Numbered from the stretch's first letter, positions 33,270 to 41,797 are shown. The stretch: 64,000 nucleotides of DNA from Levilactobacillus namurensis (GCF_032197885.1 NZ_CP134159.1:186001-250000), one strand, 5' to 3'. The notes: generated by a model not told the origin, from the letters alone. Translations and numbers: made by a program.

Positions 33270-33812
33270 ATGACATTAATTGAACAGGTTACACATGAAG
33301 TTAACGAAGTGATGGGAATGATCGATGAACGTCAGCTAGATGCTGCCGAAAAACTAATCACTAAAAAGACGCGTATTTTTGTCCTAGGAGCGGGACGCTC
33401 TGGCTTAATGGCCAAGGGATTTGCGATGCGATTAATGCATATTGGATATACCGTCTACGTGATTGGTGAGACCATCACGCCTTCGATTCAAGCTGGGGAT
33501 GTCCTCCTCTCTGTTTCGGGTTCTGGTAAGACTGCCAGCATCTTGGAATTAACCGAAAAAGCACATGCTAATGGTGTGAAGGTGGTCGCGGTAACGAGTC
33601 ATGCAGATTCGCCATTGGGGAAAGTTGGTGATACCGTCATTGTAGTACCTGGTGCAACTAAAGCGGGTGATGGTGTACATTCTATCCAACTACTAAGTAC
33701 GCTGTTTGACCAAAGTGTTCACATTACGCTCGACATTCTATGCTTAAAGTTGAGTCGACGGGATAACATCTCAAATGCCTCGGCAGCAGCGGAACACAGT
33801 AACATGGAATAA
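33270..33812 (+). CDS. hxlB: 6-phospho-3-hexuloisomerase-like SIS protein
   Basis: 180 aa, all SIS domain: VLGAGRSGLMAKGFAMRLMHIG, SVSGSGKTASIL and HSIQLLSTLFDQSVHITLD match the small PHI proteins, which interconvert 3-hexulose 6-phosphate and fructose 6-phosphate. The ATG is 1 base after the hxlA stop. Together with HPS it would link a hexulose phosphate to both ribulose 5-phosphate and fructose 6-phosphate. A terminator follows. Confidence 0.82.
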   Translation: MTLIEQVTHEVNEVMGMIDERQLDAAEKLITKKTRIFVLGAGRSGLMAKGFAMRLMHIGYTVYVIGETITPSIQAGDVLLSVSGSGKTASILELTEKAHANGVKVVAVTSHADSPLGKVGDTVIVVPGATKAGDGVHSIQLLSTLFDQSVHITLDILCLKLSRRDNISNASAAAEHSNME

Positions 33813-33829
33813 CGTCGTTTGAAGCCGAC

Positions 33830-33869
33830 AAAAACAGTGTGATTTCGTCAGGAAATCACACTGTTTTTT
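33830..33869 (+). terminator. Rho-independent terminator of the sugar operon
   Basis: AAAAACAGTGTGATTTC pairs with GAAATCACACTGTTTTT around a short loop; a T run follows. Confidence 0.93.
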
Positions 33870-33996
33870 CGTAGAATTCAAGAGACGTGGTAAAATTAAC
33901 TGATAGTTTAAAAGCGAAGTATTTATGTGAAAGACACCACACGAAGAGGTTCGATTCTTTGGAAATCATTATGAACTAGAAAATGGAGAAATGACG

Positions 33997-34983
33997 ATGG
34001 CGCAGAAAGCTCATAAAAATGCGAATATTAAAGACGTCGCCGCTTTAGCAGGCGTCTCGATTGCGACCGTATCCCGCTTCTTGAACGGAAATTTGGGGCG
34101 TATGTCTGCTGCCACGGCCACTAAGGTACAGGACGCCATTACCAAGTTAAATTACGTGCCTAATTCAGTGGCTCGGCAGATGATCACCCGGTCTAGCAAA
34201 ATGGTGGCAGTTATCGTGGCTAATATTGACGATTATTTTTCAACGGAGCTGTTTAAAGGAATTAGTTCTATTTTGGAAAGCCAGGGGTATATCGGGGTTC
34301 TTTTCGATGCTAATTCGGATATTGAACGCGAAAAAACGTTGTTACAGACAATCGGTTCCCATATGTTTGATGGGTTGATTCTACAATCATTCAGTAACCC
34401 GCAAACGGTTCGTGAAAATTTACATCAACAAATGCCGATTGTCAGTGTTGACCGGGAGATGGACGCTTGTCCCTGGCCACAAGTGATCAGTGATAATTAC
34501 GATGCGGCGCGAGAAGCTACGGCTTACTTTGAGCGGCAAGGTTTTACCCACGTTGTAGCGTTAACTTCGGAGGTGGATTTGAGTCGGACCCGGCGAGAAC
34601 GGATTCGTGGAATTCAAGCGGCTAGCAGTGATGTTGATGTCCTCGAAGTTTCGGAGGCGTCATATAATCACAGCGATGTTTACCAACAACTAACACGGCT
34701 GATCCAAAAAAGTCGTGAAAAAACGGTGGTTTTCGCTTTAAAGGAACGCTGGTTACTGGAGTTCTTCCCGAATTTAATTATTCAAGGATTAATTGATAAT
34801 CAGGATGTAACGGCCACGGGATTTGCAGATACTGAATTTATCCGGCGAATGGAACCTAAGCTGACTTTGCTGACACAAAACCCGTTTCTCATGGGGGCGA
34901 GCTCAGCGGAAATCATGTTACGGGAGTTGGCCGGTGAGACCGTTCCGCCAGAAAAAACGGTGATTCCGGTAAAACTCCAGTAA
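33997..34983 (+). CDS. LacI-family transcriptional regulator
   Basis: 328 aa from the ATG at 33997, 8 bases after GGAG (earlier in-frame ATG at 33991 is too close to the site). The N-terminal headpiece IKDVAALAGVSIATVSRFLNG is canonical; the rest is a sugar-binding effector domain (VAVIVANIDDYFSTELFKGI, VSVDREMD). It stands just behind the sugar operon with its own promoter, and three matching operator-like sites precede that operon, so it is the likely local regulator. Confidence 0.9.
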   Translation: MAQKAHKNANIKDVAALAGVSIATVSRFLNGNLGRMSAATATKVQDAITKLNYVPNSVARQMITRSSKMVAVIVANIDDYFSTELFKGISSILESQGYIGVLFDANSDIEREKTLLQTIGSHMFDGLILQSFSNPQTVRENLHQQMPIVSVDREMDACPWPQVISDNYDAAREATAYFERQGFTHVVALTSEVDLSRTRRERIRGIQAASSDVDVLEVSEASYNHSDVYQQLTRLIQKSREKTVVFALKERWLLEFFPNLIIQGLIDNQDVTATGFADTEFIRRMEPKLTLLTQNPFLMGASSAEIMLRELAGETVPPEKTVIPVKLQ

Positions 34984-34995
34984 AGGGAGGCACCC

Positions 34996-35472
34996 ATGTT
35001 AGTACGAACATTCTATCAGCCAGCAAAGCCAACACTGTTAATGTCGTTGCATCCGGCAATGGCGACCCGGATTCAGCGTCAGGAAAAGGTCCTGGAGTTT
35101 CGCAAGCGGTTCTTCGCGCACCCGTTTCAGGCCTTCGTGTGCATCACGGGGCCGCAGGGCGGTGTCGGCCTCTTCTTAGACGTTGACCAGCCGGAAGAGA
35201 GCGACGTTGCGACCCTGATTCAACGGGGGATGCAGGTGCAGCAGGACGACCCGGCGGCGTTGCGTCAGTACTTTGGCACCGTCGAGCGGGGACTGGCATT
35301 GCCGATTCGGACTGCGGCGACCTTATCTTTGGTCCCACGTGACCAATTACGGGCCAAGTTTCCGGGATTCGTGGCGCCCCGCGCCTACCAGTTCTTGGAT
35401 AAGCCGGCCAAGCGGCCACTATTAAATGACTTATTAACCAGCGACGTTCAATCCGCTTGGACGCGCGCCTAA
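34996..35472 (+). CDS. Unknown 158-aa protein
   Basis: Starts 12 bp after the LacI gene with a good ribosome binding site (GGGAGG), so it may be cotranscribed. It is soluble, with aromatic-rich FFAHPFQAFVCITG and repeated proline turns. Its third codon positions are richer in G/C than those of the sugar operon, so it seems to belong to the older chromosome rather than to the operon. I do not recognise a family. Confidence 0.65.
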   Translation: MLVRTFYQPAKPTLLMSLHPAMATRIQRQEKVLEFRKRFFAHPFQAFVCITGPQGGVGLFLDVDQPEESDVATLIQRGMQVQQDDPAALRQYFGTVERGLALPIRTAATLSLVPRDQLRAKFPGFVAPRAYQFLDKPAKRPLLNDLLTSDVQSAWTRA

Positions 35473-35505
35473 AAAACGCAGTGCTAATCAGCATTGCGTT
35501 TTTTG
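35471..35505. terminator. Bidirectional terminator overlapping a gene end
   Basis: AAAAAACGCAGTGCT pairs with AGCATTGCGTTTTTT around a short loop. Its right half lies inside the last codons of the convergent gene 35484-36104. Confidence 0.88.
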
Positions 35506-36104
35506 GTGGTGCGACGTTCGTGCCGGGTACTGAATTCGGCCAGGAGAATGGCCAGCCACAGTGCACCGCAGAGAATGGTCAGGTTATCGGCCAGCGGACC
35601 GGCTAGGGTGAGCCAGCTGATGATTGTCATCAGTGTTAGCAGGAGCGTTATCAGGTAGGCCCAACGACGACAACGCTGCCACCGGCTGATTGATGAATCG
35701 TCGCTGATGGCGTCCGTGAACTCCCGCAGGCGCGTAATGGCTAAAAGGTTCAGCAGGCCCATCACGTCTAACGTGATTTTAGCAATCAGCAGGTGTTGGG
35801 TAAAAAGGATCGCCACGATGAAGCAGACATTGATCACCAGAAGTAACTGGGTAATTGGTCGGATTCGGCGGAGGACCTCGGGCTTACGCAGCGTTTCGGT
35901 AACGCCGGCGTCTTCCTTGATCAGCGTATCTAGCGACAGGTGGTAATAATCAATCAGGCGAATCAGGCTGTCGATGTCGGGATAGCTATGACCCGTTTCC
36001 CAACTCGAAATGGTTTGCCGCGTGACGTTTAGTGCTTGGGCCACGGTGGCCTGAGTTAAGTGCTGGGCCTGGCGAGCTTGTTTCAACCGTTCTCCAAATT
36101 CCAT
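35484..36104 (-). CDS. XRE-family regulator with C-terminal membrane spans
   Basis: 206 aa. Residues 1-62 form a helix-turn-helix (LKQARQAQHLTQATVAQALNVTRQTISSWE in outline), followed by about four hydrophobic spans (about residues 82-105, 108-120, 145-165 and 170-190) and a basic tail. Such membrane-attached XRE proteins are common in lactobacilli, but their signals are mostly unknown. It is divergent from nothing close by and stands alone. Confidence 0.82.
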   Translation of the reverse strand: MEFGERLKQARQAQHLTQATVAQALNVTRQTISSWETGHSYPDIDSLIRLIDYYHLSLDTLIKEDAGVTETLRKPEVLRRIRPITQLLLVINVCFIVAILFTQHLLIAKITLDVMGLLNLLAITRLREFTDAISDDSSISRWQRCRRWAYLITLLLTLMTIISWLTLAGPLADNLTILCGALWLAILLAEFSTRHERRTTKKRNAD

Positions 36105-36236
36105 TGGATCATCTCCCCTTAGTTAAGTTCAGCATAGCAAAGGTCACTCTAAAAGACGAGCAAAGATTCTAAGCATGGTTGCTGGACCGGGGTTAGACGG
36201 CTATGGGGAAATGAGTGGAAGCATTTCGTTGGCAAC

Positions 36237-36267
36237 AAAAAAACGACGCCGCAAGCGACGTCGTTTA
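36237..36267 (-). terminator. Rho-independent terminator after gnd
   Basis: AAACGACGTCGC pairs with GCGGCGTCGTTT (one wobble) on the minus strand, followed by seven T. Confidence 0.9.
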
Positions 36268-36287
36268 GAATCTTTAAGACTTTAAAT

Positions 36288-37730
36288 TTATTGTTCTTCG
36301 TACCATGAGTAGTGGAAGTTTCCTTCACGGTCACGACGTTCGTAGGTGTGGGCACCGAAGTAGTCCCGTTGTGCTTGCAGCAAGTTTGCTGGCAGCACTT
36401 CTGCCCGGAAACTGTCGTAGTAGGTGATGGCAGCGGAGAAGCTTGGGACTGGGATCCCAGCTTGAACGGCCGTAGCAACCACGTCACGAACGGATTGTTG
36501 ATACTTGGCTGCGATGTCCTTGAAGTAGCTGTCGAACAACAAGTTGCTCAACTTAGGATCCTTTTCAAAGGCATCCGTGATGTTTTGCAGGAATTGGGCC
36601 CGGATGATGCATCCGCCACGCCAGATCTGTGCTAATTCACCAAACTTCAAGTTCCAGTCGTAGGTTTCGGAAGCGACCCGGAGTTGTTCGAACCCTTGGG
36701 CGTAACTCATCAACTTACTGAAGAAGAGGGCTTGACGAACCTTTTCAACGAATTCGGTCTTGTCACCAATTTCGGCCTTGCCTTGCTTGGCAGCAGCTGG
36801 CAATTCCTTGGAAGCCTTGACCCGTTCGTCCTTCATCATGGAGATGTACCGGGCGTAAACGGATTCGGTGATGACAGATTGTGGTACTTGGATGTTCAGC
36901 GCATCTTCGGAACTCCACTTACCAGTTCCTTTGTTGTTCCCACGGTCCAAGATGGCATCGACGATTGGCAAGTTCTTGTCGTCGCCTAAGTCATCCTTAC
37001 GCGTCAAAATGTCAGCGGTGATTTCAATCAAGTAACTGTCAAGTTCACCCTTGTTCCATTCCTTGAAGATGTCCGCCATTTCGTCAACGGAGATTCCGGC
37101 AACGTTGCGCATGATGTTGTAGCTTTCGTCGATCAGCTCTTCATCACCGTATTCAATCCCGTTGTGGACCATCTTAACGTAGTGACCTGCACCGTTCGGG
37201 CCGATGTAGGAGACACATGGCTTGCCGTCTTGTGGTGCTTTAGCAGAGATTTGTTCCAAGATTGGGGCAACCAGGTCGTAAGCTTCCTTTTGGCCACCAG
37301 GCATCAGGGAAGGACCTTGTAAGGCACCCAGTTCACCACCGGAAACCCCCATGCCGATGAAGTTGATCCCGGACTTGTCGAGTTCCGCGTTCCGGGCCAT
37401 GGTGTCATGGAAGTTCGTGTTCCCACCATCAATCAGGACATCACCTTTGTCCAGCAATGGTAAGAGTTCTTGAATGACGGCGTCAGTTGGCTTACCAGCC
37501 TTGACCATCAAGAGAATCCGCCGAGGCGTTTCCAGAGACTTCACGAAGTCTTCAACGTTGTAACTTGGAATCAAGTTCTTGTCGCTGTGATCCTTCATAA
37601 CGTCCTTGGTCCGGTAATCGGAACGGTTGTAGATTCCAACCGTGTATCCGCGACTTTCAATGTTCAGGGCTAAGTTCTTGCCCATGACCGCCATACCAAC
37701 AACACCAATGTTTGCTTGTTTGTCTGCCAT
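36288..37730 (-). CDS. gnd: 6-phosphogluconate dehydrogenase, decarboxylating
   Basis: 480 aa. The N-terminal nucleotide-binding motif [13 protein letters not shown], the substrate-binding [11 protein letters not shown] and the active-site [17 protein letters not shown] are all present, and the C-terminal helical domain is complete. It oxidises 6-phosphogluconate to ribulose 5-phosphate and CO2, central to the phosphoketolase pathway of heterofermentative lactobacilli. zwf is encoded 1 kb away on the same strand, separated by a divergent lipoprotein gene. AAGGAAGG precedes the ATG. Confidence 0.97.
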   Translation of the reverse strand: MADKQANIGVVGMAVMGKNLALNIESRGYTVGIYNRSDYRTKDVMKDHSDKNLIPSYNVEDFVKSLETPRRILLMVKAGKPTDAVIQELLPLLDKGDVLIDGGNTNFHDTMARNAELDKSGINFIGMGVSGGELGALQGPSLMPGGQKEAYDLVAPILEQISAKAPQDGKPCVSYIGPNGAGHYVKMVHNGIEYGDEELIDESYNIMRNVAGISVDEMADIFKEWNKGELDSYLIEITADILTRKDDLGDDKNLPIVDAILDRGNNKGTGKWSSEDALNIQVPQSVITESVYARYISMMKDERVKASKELPAAAKQGKAEIGDKTEFVEKVRQALFFSKLMSYAQGFEQLRVASETYDWNLKFGELAQIWRGGCIIRAQFLQNITDAFEKDPKLSNLLFDSYFKDIAAKYQQSVRDVVATAVQAGIPVPSFSAAITYYDSFRAEVLPANLLQAQRDYFGAHTYERRDREGNFHYSWYEEQ

Positions 37731-37819
37731 TAGTAACCTTCCTTTGTGTATCAGAATTAAAATCAGGCCTTACAGCGTTAAGTGTATCATCTCACAAAGT
37801 GAAAGTGAAATAATATGAC

Positions 37820-37859
37820 TTACTTTTTGAAAACCGGGACAGTGTTTTCAAAAAAGTAA
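37820..37859. promoter_or_regulatory. Long A/T-rich inverted repeat upstream of gnd
   Basis: TTACTTTTTGAAAAC (37820-37834) pairs with GTTTTCAAAAAAGTAA (37844-37859), with one bulged A, around a 9-base loop. It lies about 90 bp before gnd. It could be an operator or an mRNA leader hairpin. The rest of the 37731-38135 gap holds only promoter-like TATAAT stretches near 38063 before the lipoprotein gene. Confidence 0.5.
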
Positions 37860-38135
37860 TTTGCCAGGACGAGATTAGTATGGTGGTTATTAAATATTTC
37901 CGACAAACTAATGAGGGGAGAATCATAACCTCCTAGTGCATTTAGGACACTCAATGGTCTGTTACCGAGATGATTCGGCAGTTTTTTTCGATTTACGAGG
38001 ATAATTAATCGTCATTTGGGTCAGGATTCCTAAGAAGGTGGACTCTGGAAGGGGGTGCCTTTATAATACTAACTTGCGATTATAAAATTAGTGAATAATC
38101 ACAAATATGAACACTACATACTTTGGGGGAGTAAC

Positions 38136-38663
38136 ATGAAACGTTTGACGATTTTAACCACTATTCTATTAGCAACCCTTTCTTTGACCGCCTGCTCGGG
38201 GGCCACTAGCTCGGAGGATTCGTCTGCTGATCCATCGACCAGTAAAGTTGCGGATTCTGAAGACTCGTCTTCTGATGATGACACGGAAGACGAGTCTTCA
38301 GAAGATGAGTCCTCAGAAAGCGAGACTTCGGAAAAAGAATCTTCAGAGAATCAAACGCCGGCTGAATATACCTCGGCTTTAAGTAAAGCCCAAGACTATG
38401 CGGAATCCATGAAAATGTCTAAGCAGGGGGTCTATGACCAACTGACGTCGAGTTATGGTGAAAAATTCTCGGCACAGGCCGCGAATTACGCGATGGACAA
38501 CCTGTCGGGAATTGACTGGAACGAAAACGCGTTAAGTAAAGCCCAAGATTACCAGGGGATGGACATGTCCCCGGAATCGATTCGGGACCAGTTAACGTCA
38601 AGTCATGGCGAGCAATTTACGGCCGCGGAAGCAGACTATGCCGTGAGCCATCTTAGTAAGTAG
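38136..38663 (+). CDS. Lipoprotein with two Ltp-type repeats
   Basis: 175 aa from the ATG at 38136 (GGGGGAG 5 bases upstream). A lipoprotein signal peptide ends in the lipobox LTAC near residue 19, followed by a very acidic Ser/Asp/Glu linker of about 55 residues. Two tandem helix-turn-helix repeats follow (ALSKAQDYAESMKMS and ALSKAQDYQGMDMS, each ending with QLTSS.GE.F). This is the host cell surface-exposed lipoprotein (Ltp) repeat. Ltp of a Streptococcus thermophilus phage blocks DNA injection of other phages; here no phage genes are nearby, so that role is only a possibility. Confidence 0.85.
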   Translation: MKRLTILTTILLATLSLTACSGATSSEDSSADPSTSKVADSEDSSSDDDTEDESSEDESSESETSEKESSENQTPAEYTSALSKAQDYAESMKMSKQGVYDQLTSSYGEKFSAQAANYAMDNLSGIDWNENALSKAQDYQGMDMSPESIRDQLTSSHGEQFTAAEADYAVSHLSK

Positions 38664-38686
38664 CCGAAATCAGCGGCATTCAACGC

Positions 38687-38732
38687 AAAAAAATCCGTTT
38701 CCCCTCTGAGCAGAAGGAAGCGGATTTTTTGT
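38687..38732. terminator. Bidirectional terminator
   Basis: AAAAAATCCG.TTCC pairs with GGAA.CGGATTTTTT around a 12-base loop. It separates the lipoprotein gene and zwf, which converge. Confidence 0.88.
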
Positions 38733-38742
38733 GTTCGATTGA

Positions 38743-40230
38743 TTACTTGTTTAAGCGGTAGATCCATTCACGGTGATCGCGTTGGATGAGTTCTTCAGCC
38801 GCAGCCGGTCCCATAGAATGTGGCGTGTAGTTCGGGAACTGTGGTTCTTGTAAGTCCCAGACCCGCCGAATCTGGTCGACGAACTTCCAAGCGTAGGAGA
38901 CTTCTGGCCAGCTGGAGAAGTTGGTCCCGTCACCCTTCAAGACGTCATGCAACAGACGTTCGTAAGGTTCTGGCGTTTCCGCGGACTTGGCAGCATCGAC
39001 CATGTAGTCCAACTTGATAGGTTCCGTCTGGAAACCAGCGTCGGCGGTCTTGGCGTTCAACTGCAGGGAGAACCCAGCGTGTGGTTCCACGAAGATCGTC
39101 AAAACGTTGGCCGCCAGTGGCGTCGATTGACTCTGAGGGAACGCGAAGATGTCGACTAACGGCTTCTTGAAGACCACGTCCACCCGAGTGAACTTGTCGG
39201 CTAACATCTTACCCGTCCGGACGTAGAATGGGGTCCCGGACCAGCGGTAGTTGTCGAATAACAACTTCCCGGCAACGAAAGTTTCAGTAGTTGAGTCGTG
39301 CGGAACATTGTCTTCATGACGGTAGTCGGGTTGGTTGTCGATGGCACCATATTGGCCCCGAACGAAGTTAGTGGCGGCATCCGCAACGTTGTAGACCCGC
39401 AGACTCCGTAGTGCCTTGACCTTTTCAGCCCGGATATCAGTATCCGTGAAGGCGACCGGTTGTTCCATGGCTAACAGGCTGACGATTTGCATGATGTGGT
39501 TTTGGACCATATCACGCAGCGCCCCACTGTTATCGTAGTAGGAAGCCCGTTCTTCGACCCCTAACTTTTCGGACAACGTGACTTGGATGTTGTCGATGTA
39601 CCGGTTGTTCCACAGGGATTCAACCAGCGTGTTGCCGAACCGCAGGGCTTCGATGTTTTGAATCATTTCCTTACCCAAGTAGTGGTCGATCCGGAAGATT
39701 TGTTCTTCTTCGAAGGACTTGCTTAAGGCGTCGTTTAATTGCTTAGCAGAGTCGTAGTCGCGACCGAATGGCTTTTCGATGACCAGACGGTTGAAAGCGT
39801 CCTTGTTAGTCGACATTAAGCCTTGGGTCTTCAAGTCTTGGGCGATTGTGCCAAAGAATTGTGGGGCCATGGACAGGTAGAAAATCCGGTTACCTTGTAA
39901 CTTGTACTTCTTGTCCAACTTTTCGGCGGCATCCTTCAAGACGGAGTAGTGCGCCGTATCCGTTACGTCGTGAGCCTGGTAGTAGAAGTGGGAGATAAAG
40001 TCCGAAGCTTCCTTGGAATCAGCGCGGTTACCGCTGTCCGCCAGTGACTTCTTGATAGCGGCCCGGAACTTGTCATCGGTCATGGTTTGACGAGACGTCC
40101 CGAGAACAGCAAAGTGCGTGCGCAGATTGCCTTTCTTATATAAGTTGAAAAGACTCGGGTAAAGTTTCCGGTAAGCCAAGTCACCGGTACCACCGAAGAA
40201 CATGAATAAAGCTGTACGTTCAGTTGCCAC
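38743..40230 (-). CDS. zwf: Glucose-6-phosphate 1-dehydrogenase
   Basis: 495 aa from a GTG at 40230, chosen because AAGGAG lies 10 bases upstream and the protein then starts ATERTALFMFFGGTGDL like its relatives; the frame continues to 40302 without a site. Motifs: GGTGDLAYRKLYPSLF (nucleotide binding), IEKPFGRD and the catalytic RIDHYLGKE. It makes 6-phosphogluconolactone from glucose 6-phosphate, feeding gnd and the phosphoketolase route. Confidence 0.96.
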   Translation of the reverse strand: MATERTALFMFFGGTGDLAYRKLYPSLFNLYKKGNLRTHFAVLGTSRQTMTDDKFRAAIKKSLADSGNRADSKEASDFISHFYYQAHDVTDTAHYSVLKDAAEKLDKKYKLQGNRIFYLSMAPQFFGTIAQDLKTQGLMSTNKDAFNRLVIEKPFGRDYDSAKQLNDALSKSFEEEQIFRIDHYLGKEMIQNIEALRFGNTLVESLWNNRYIDNIQVTLSEKLGVEERASYYDNSGALRDMVQNHIMQIVSLLAMEQPVAFTDTDIRAEKVKALRSLRVYNVADAATNFVRGQYGAIDNQPDYRHEDNVPHDSTTETFVAGKLLFDNYRWSGTPFYVRTGKMLADKFTRVDVVFKKPLVDIFAFPQSQSTPLAANVLTIFVEPHAGFSLQLNAKTADAGFQTEPIKLDYMVDAAKSAETPEPYERLLHDVLKGDGTNFSSWPEVSYAWKFVDQIRRVWDLQEPQFPNYTPHSMGPAAAEELIQRDHREWIYRLNK

Positions 40231-40354
40231 GAGATAGTCACTCCTTAAGTGAAATTCTAATGTGATGTTATATGATTCTAGCAAGTTACGTGTTGAGAAC
40301 ACGGGTTGTACATCGGTTAAAACGAGAAGGGCAAGTTCAACTCGTTACCGCGAG

Positions 40355-40378
40355 GGTCTAAGCGCTTTCGTCTAGACC
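40355..40378. promoter_or_regulatory. Palindrome with cre-like core upstream of zwf
   Basis: GGTCTA and TAGACC flank AAGCGCTTTCGT, a cre-like core, about 130 bp before zwf. It may be a control site for zwf or for a divergent transcript. Confidence 0.45.
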
Positions 40379-40445
40379 ACTTCGAAATTCATTATACGCT
40401 ACCCGTCTGTGAAAAGCGACCATTTTAAAGCAAGAATTTAAATTT

Positions 40446-40562
40446 TTGACAACCGGTTGCAATACCGTAGAATCAACGTTTTCATTAAATTCTCGCTTTC
40501 ATGAAAACAAAATAAATCAGTGCAAAATGCCATGGAAACGGCTTTCGTGGAACCGCTTTTTT
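40446..40562 (+). ncRNA. Candidate small RNA with its own promoter and terminator
   Basis: TTGACA (40446-40451), a 16-bp spacer and TAGAAT (40468-40473) predict a start near 40480. GTTTTCAT/ATGAAAAC forms a 5' hairpin (40478-40508). CCATGGAA (40530-40537) pairs with TTTCGTGG (40543-40550), and six T follow at 40557-40562. No open frame or ribosome binding site is visible. The transcript would be about 80 nt. All of this is prediction from signals. Confidence 0.4.
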
Positions 40563-40608
40563 GTAATCGGTACCATTAAAATGCAAGTCTAAATGGGGCG
40601 ATACAGCA

Positions 40609-40698
40609 TTTAGGCCCCCGGGTCGGGTCCCCAAGATCACCACTAGCGGTCCCACCTAAAGTTCCCATCTGGTGATCAGCGGAAACGCCCCCGACTCG
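40609..40698. other. Folded intergenic element with possible pseudoknot, class unknown
   Basis: CGGGTCGGG (40619-40627) pairs with CCCGACTCG (40690-40698) over 9 bp with one wobble. Inside it, GATCACCA (40635-40642) pairs with TGGTGATC (40670-40677). TTTAGG (40609-40614), outside the stems, can pair with CCTAAA (40655-40660) in the inner loop. The true strand is unknown: the minus strand faces zwf, the plus strand the secreted-protein gene. It does not match a riboswitch I can name. Confidence 0.45.
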
Positions 40699-40905
40699 TC
40701 ACCGTTAATTTACCCAGAATCGCGGGCCGATGCAAGGATTGTCCCTCCTAATTGAGGAGTTAATTTAAGGACATTTTTAGTTTGCTAAAGAAAAGCTAAA
40801 CTCTGCAAAGTTTATGTAACTAAATTGTACGAAATCTGTTATACTACGAGACGGTTAAAAAAAGTGTCGGTGGCTGACCATCGACGAGACTAAGGGGTCT
40901 GAACA

Positions 40906-41736
40906 ATGAAAAAAATGATGGTTGCATTAACTGGATTAGTCACGTTAGCAACGTTGGGGGCGACGGTACCCGCAACGCCAATCACGGCCAATGCCGCGAA
41001 ATCGACTAAGTCGACTTACGTGAGCCCAAGCCTGAAGGTCAACGCCATTTACAGTAACGCTAAGAAGGTTACGGGGACGGCGACTAAGGGTGTTAAGATC
41101 CAAGTTAAGAAGTCTAAGAACGCTAAGAAGGTCTTAGGTAGTGCGACGGCTTCTAGCAAGACGGGGAAATTCACGGTTAAGTTATCCAAGTCCTTAAAGA
41201 CGAACAGCAACGTGTACGTCTACGCGACGAACACCAAGACTAAAGCTTACTTCTACCGGATCATCCGGGTTCAGGCAGCGGCAACTAAGGCAGCTACCAA
41301 GAAGACCACGACCAAGAAGTCAACGAAGAAGACGACTAAAAAGACCACGACGAAGAAGACCGCAGCTAAGAAGACTACGGCCAAGAAGACGGTCAGCTAC
41401 GGTGTTAAGACGCCTACGGGAACTTGGAAGTCTAACACGGCCAAGAAGTACTCCCAAAAGATTGTCTTTAGCCAAAAGACGGGTTATAACCAAACCCTGT
41501 ACAAGAATGGTAAGAAGGTTAAGACTTTAGTATCCTACGCGAAGTACGACGTTGATGCAAAGACCCCAACGTTCTGGAAGATTACCTACACGCCTAAGGG
41601 CGCCAAGAAGGCTTCCTCATTCTACCTGCGGTTCACGTCCGCTAAGAAGTTCAAGATCGTTAACGCCAAGAACCAGGTCGTAAAGACCAAGGCCGGCGTT
41701 GCCCCAGCAGCTAACTGGACGTTTACTAAGAACTAA
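40906..41736 (+). CDS. Secreted Lys/Thr-rich protein
   Basis: 276 aa with a signal peptide (MKKMMVALTGLVTLATLGATVPATPITANA, cleavage near AxA at residue 30). Residues about 35-122 form a bacterial Ig-like fold (KVTGTATKGVKIQVKKS). A low-complexity Lys/Thr/Ala tract of about 40 residues follows, then a C-terminal domain (about 165-276) with TGTWKSNTAKKYSQKIVFSQ. The strongly basic, cell-wall-facing protein could bind teichoic acids or other acidic polymers. It has no LPXTG anchor. Function unknown. Confidence 0.75.
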   Translation: MKKMMVALTGLVTLATLGATVPATPITANAAKSTKSTYVSPSLKVNAIYSNAKKVTGTATKGVKIQVKKSKNAKKVLGSATASSKTGKFTVKLSKSLKTNSNVYVYATNTKTKAYFYRIIRVQAAATKAATKKTTTKKSTKKTTKKTTTKKTAAKKTTAKKTVSYGVKTPTGTWKSNTAKKYSQKIVFSQKTGYNQTLYKNGKKVKTLVSYAKYDVDAKTPTFWKITYTPKGAKKASSFYLRFTSAKKFKIVNAKNQVVKTKAGVAPAANWTFTKN

Positions 41737-41757
41737 ATTAAGTTAATCGGTATGTTA

Positions 41758-41795
41758 AAGGCGCTCTTCCCCATCAAACGGGAAGAGCGCCTTTT
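41758..41795 (+). terminator. Rho-independent terminator
   Basis: AAAGGCGCTCTTCCC pairs with GGGAAGAGCGCCTTT. Its 3' end forms part of the ISL3 target site, so the element landed just behind the hairpin. Confidence 0.88.
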
Positions 41796-41797
41796 GG

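Noticed and set aside
38136..38663. Prophage remnant around the Ltp-type gene
   Set aside because: Both neighbours are housekeeping genes and no integrase, attachment repeat or other phage gene is present.
40605..40700. T-box leader on the minus strand, because AGGTGGGACCGC resembles the T-box motif
   Set aside because: The downstream gene is zwf, not an amino-acid gene, the motif is imperfect, and it lies inside a different stem (GATCACCA/TGGTGATC). No specifier loop or terminator pair is visible.
41283..41390. Regular short DNA repeats that could suggest a CRISPR or tandem repeat array
   Set aside because: The repetition comes from Lys/Thr codons inside an open reading frame; there are no spacers and no cas genes.
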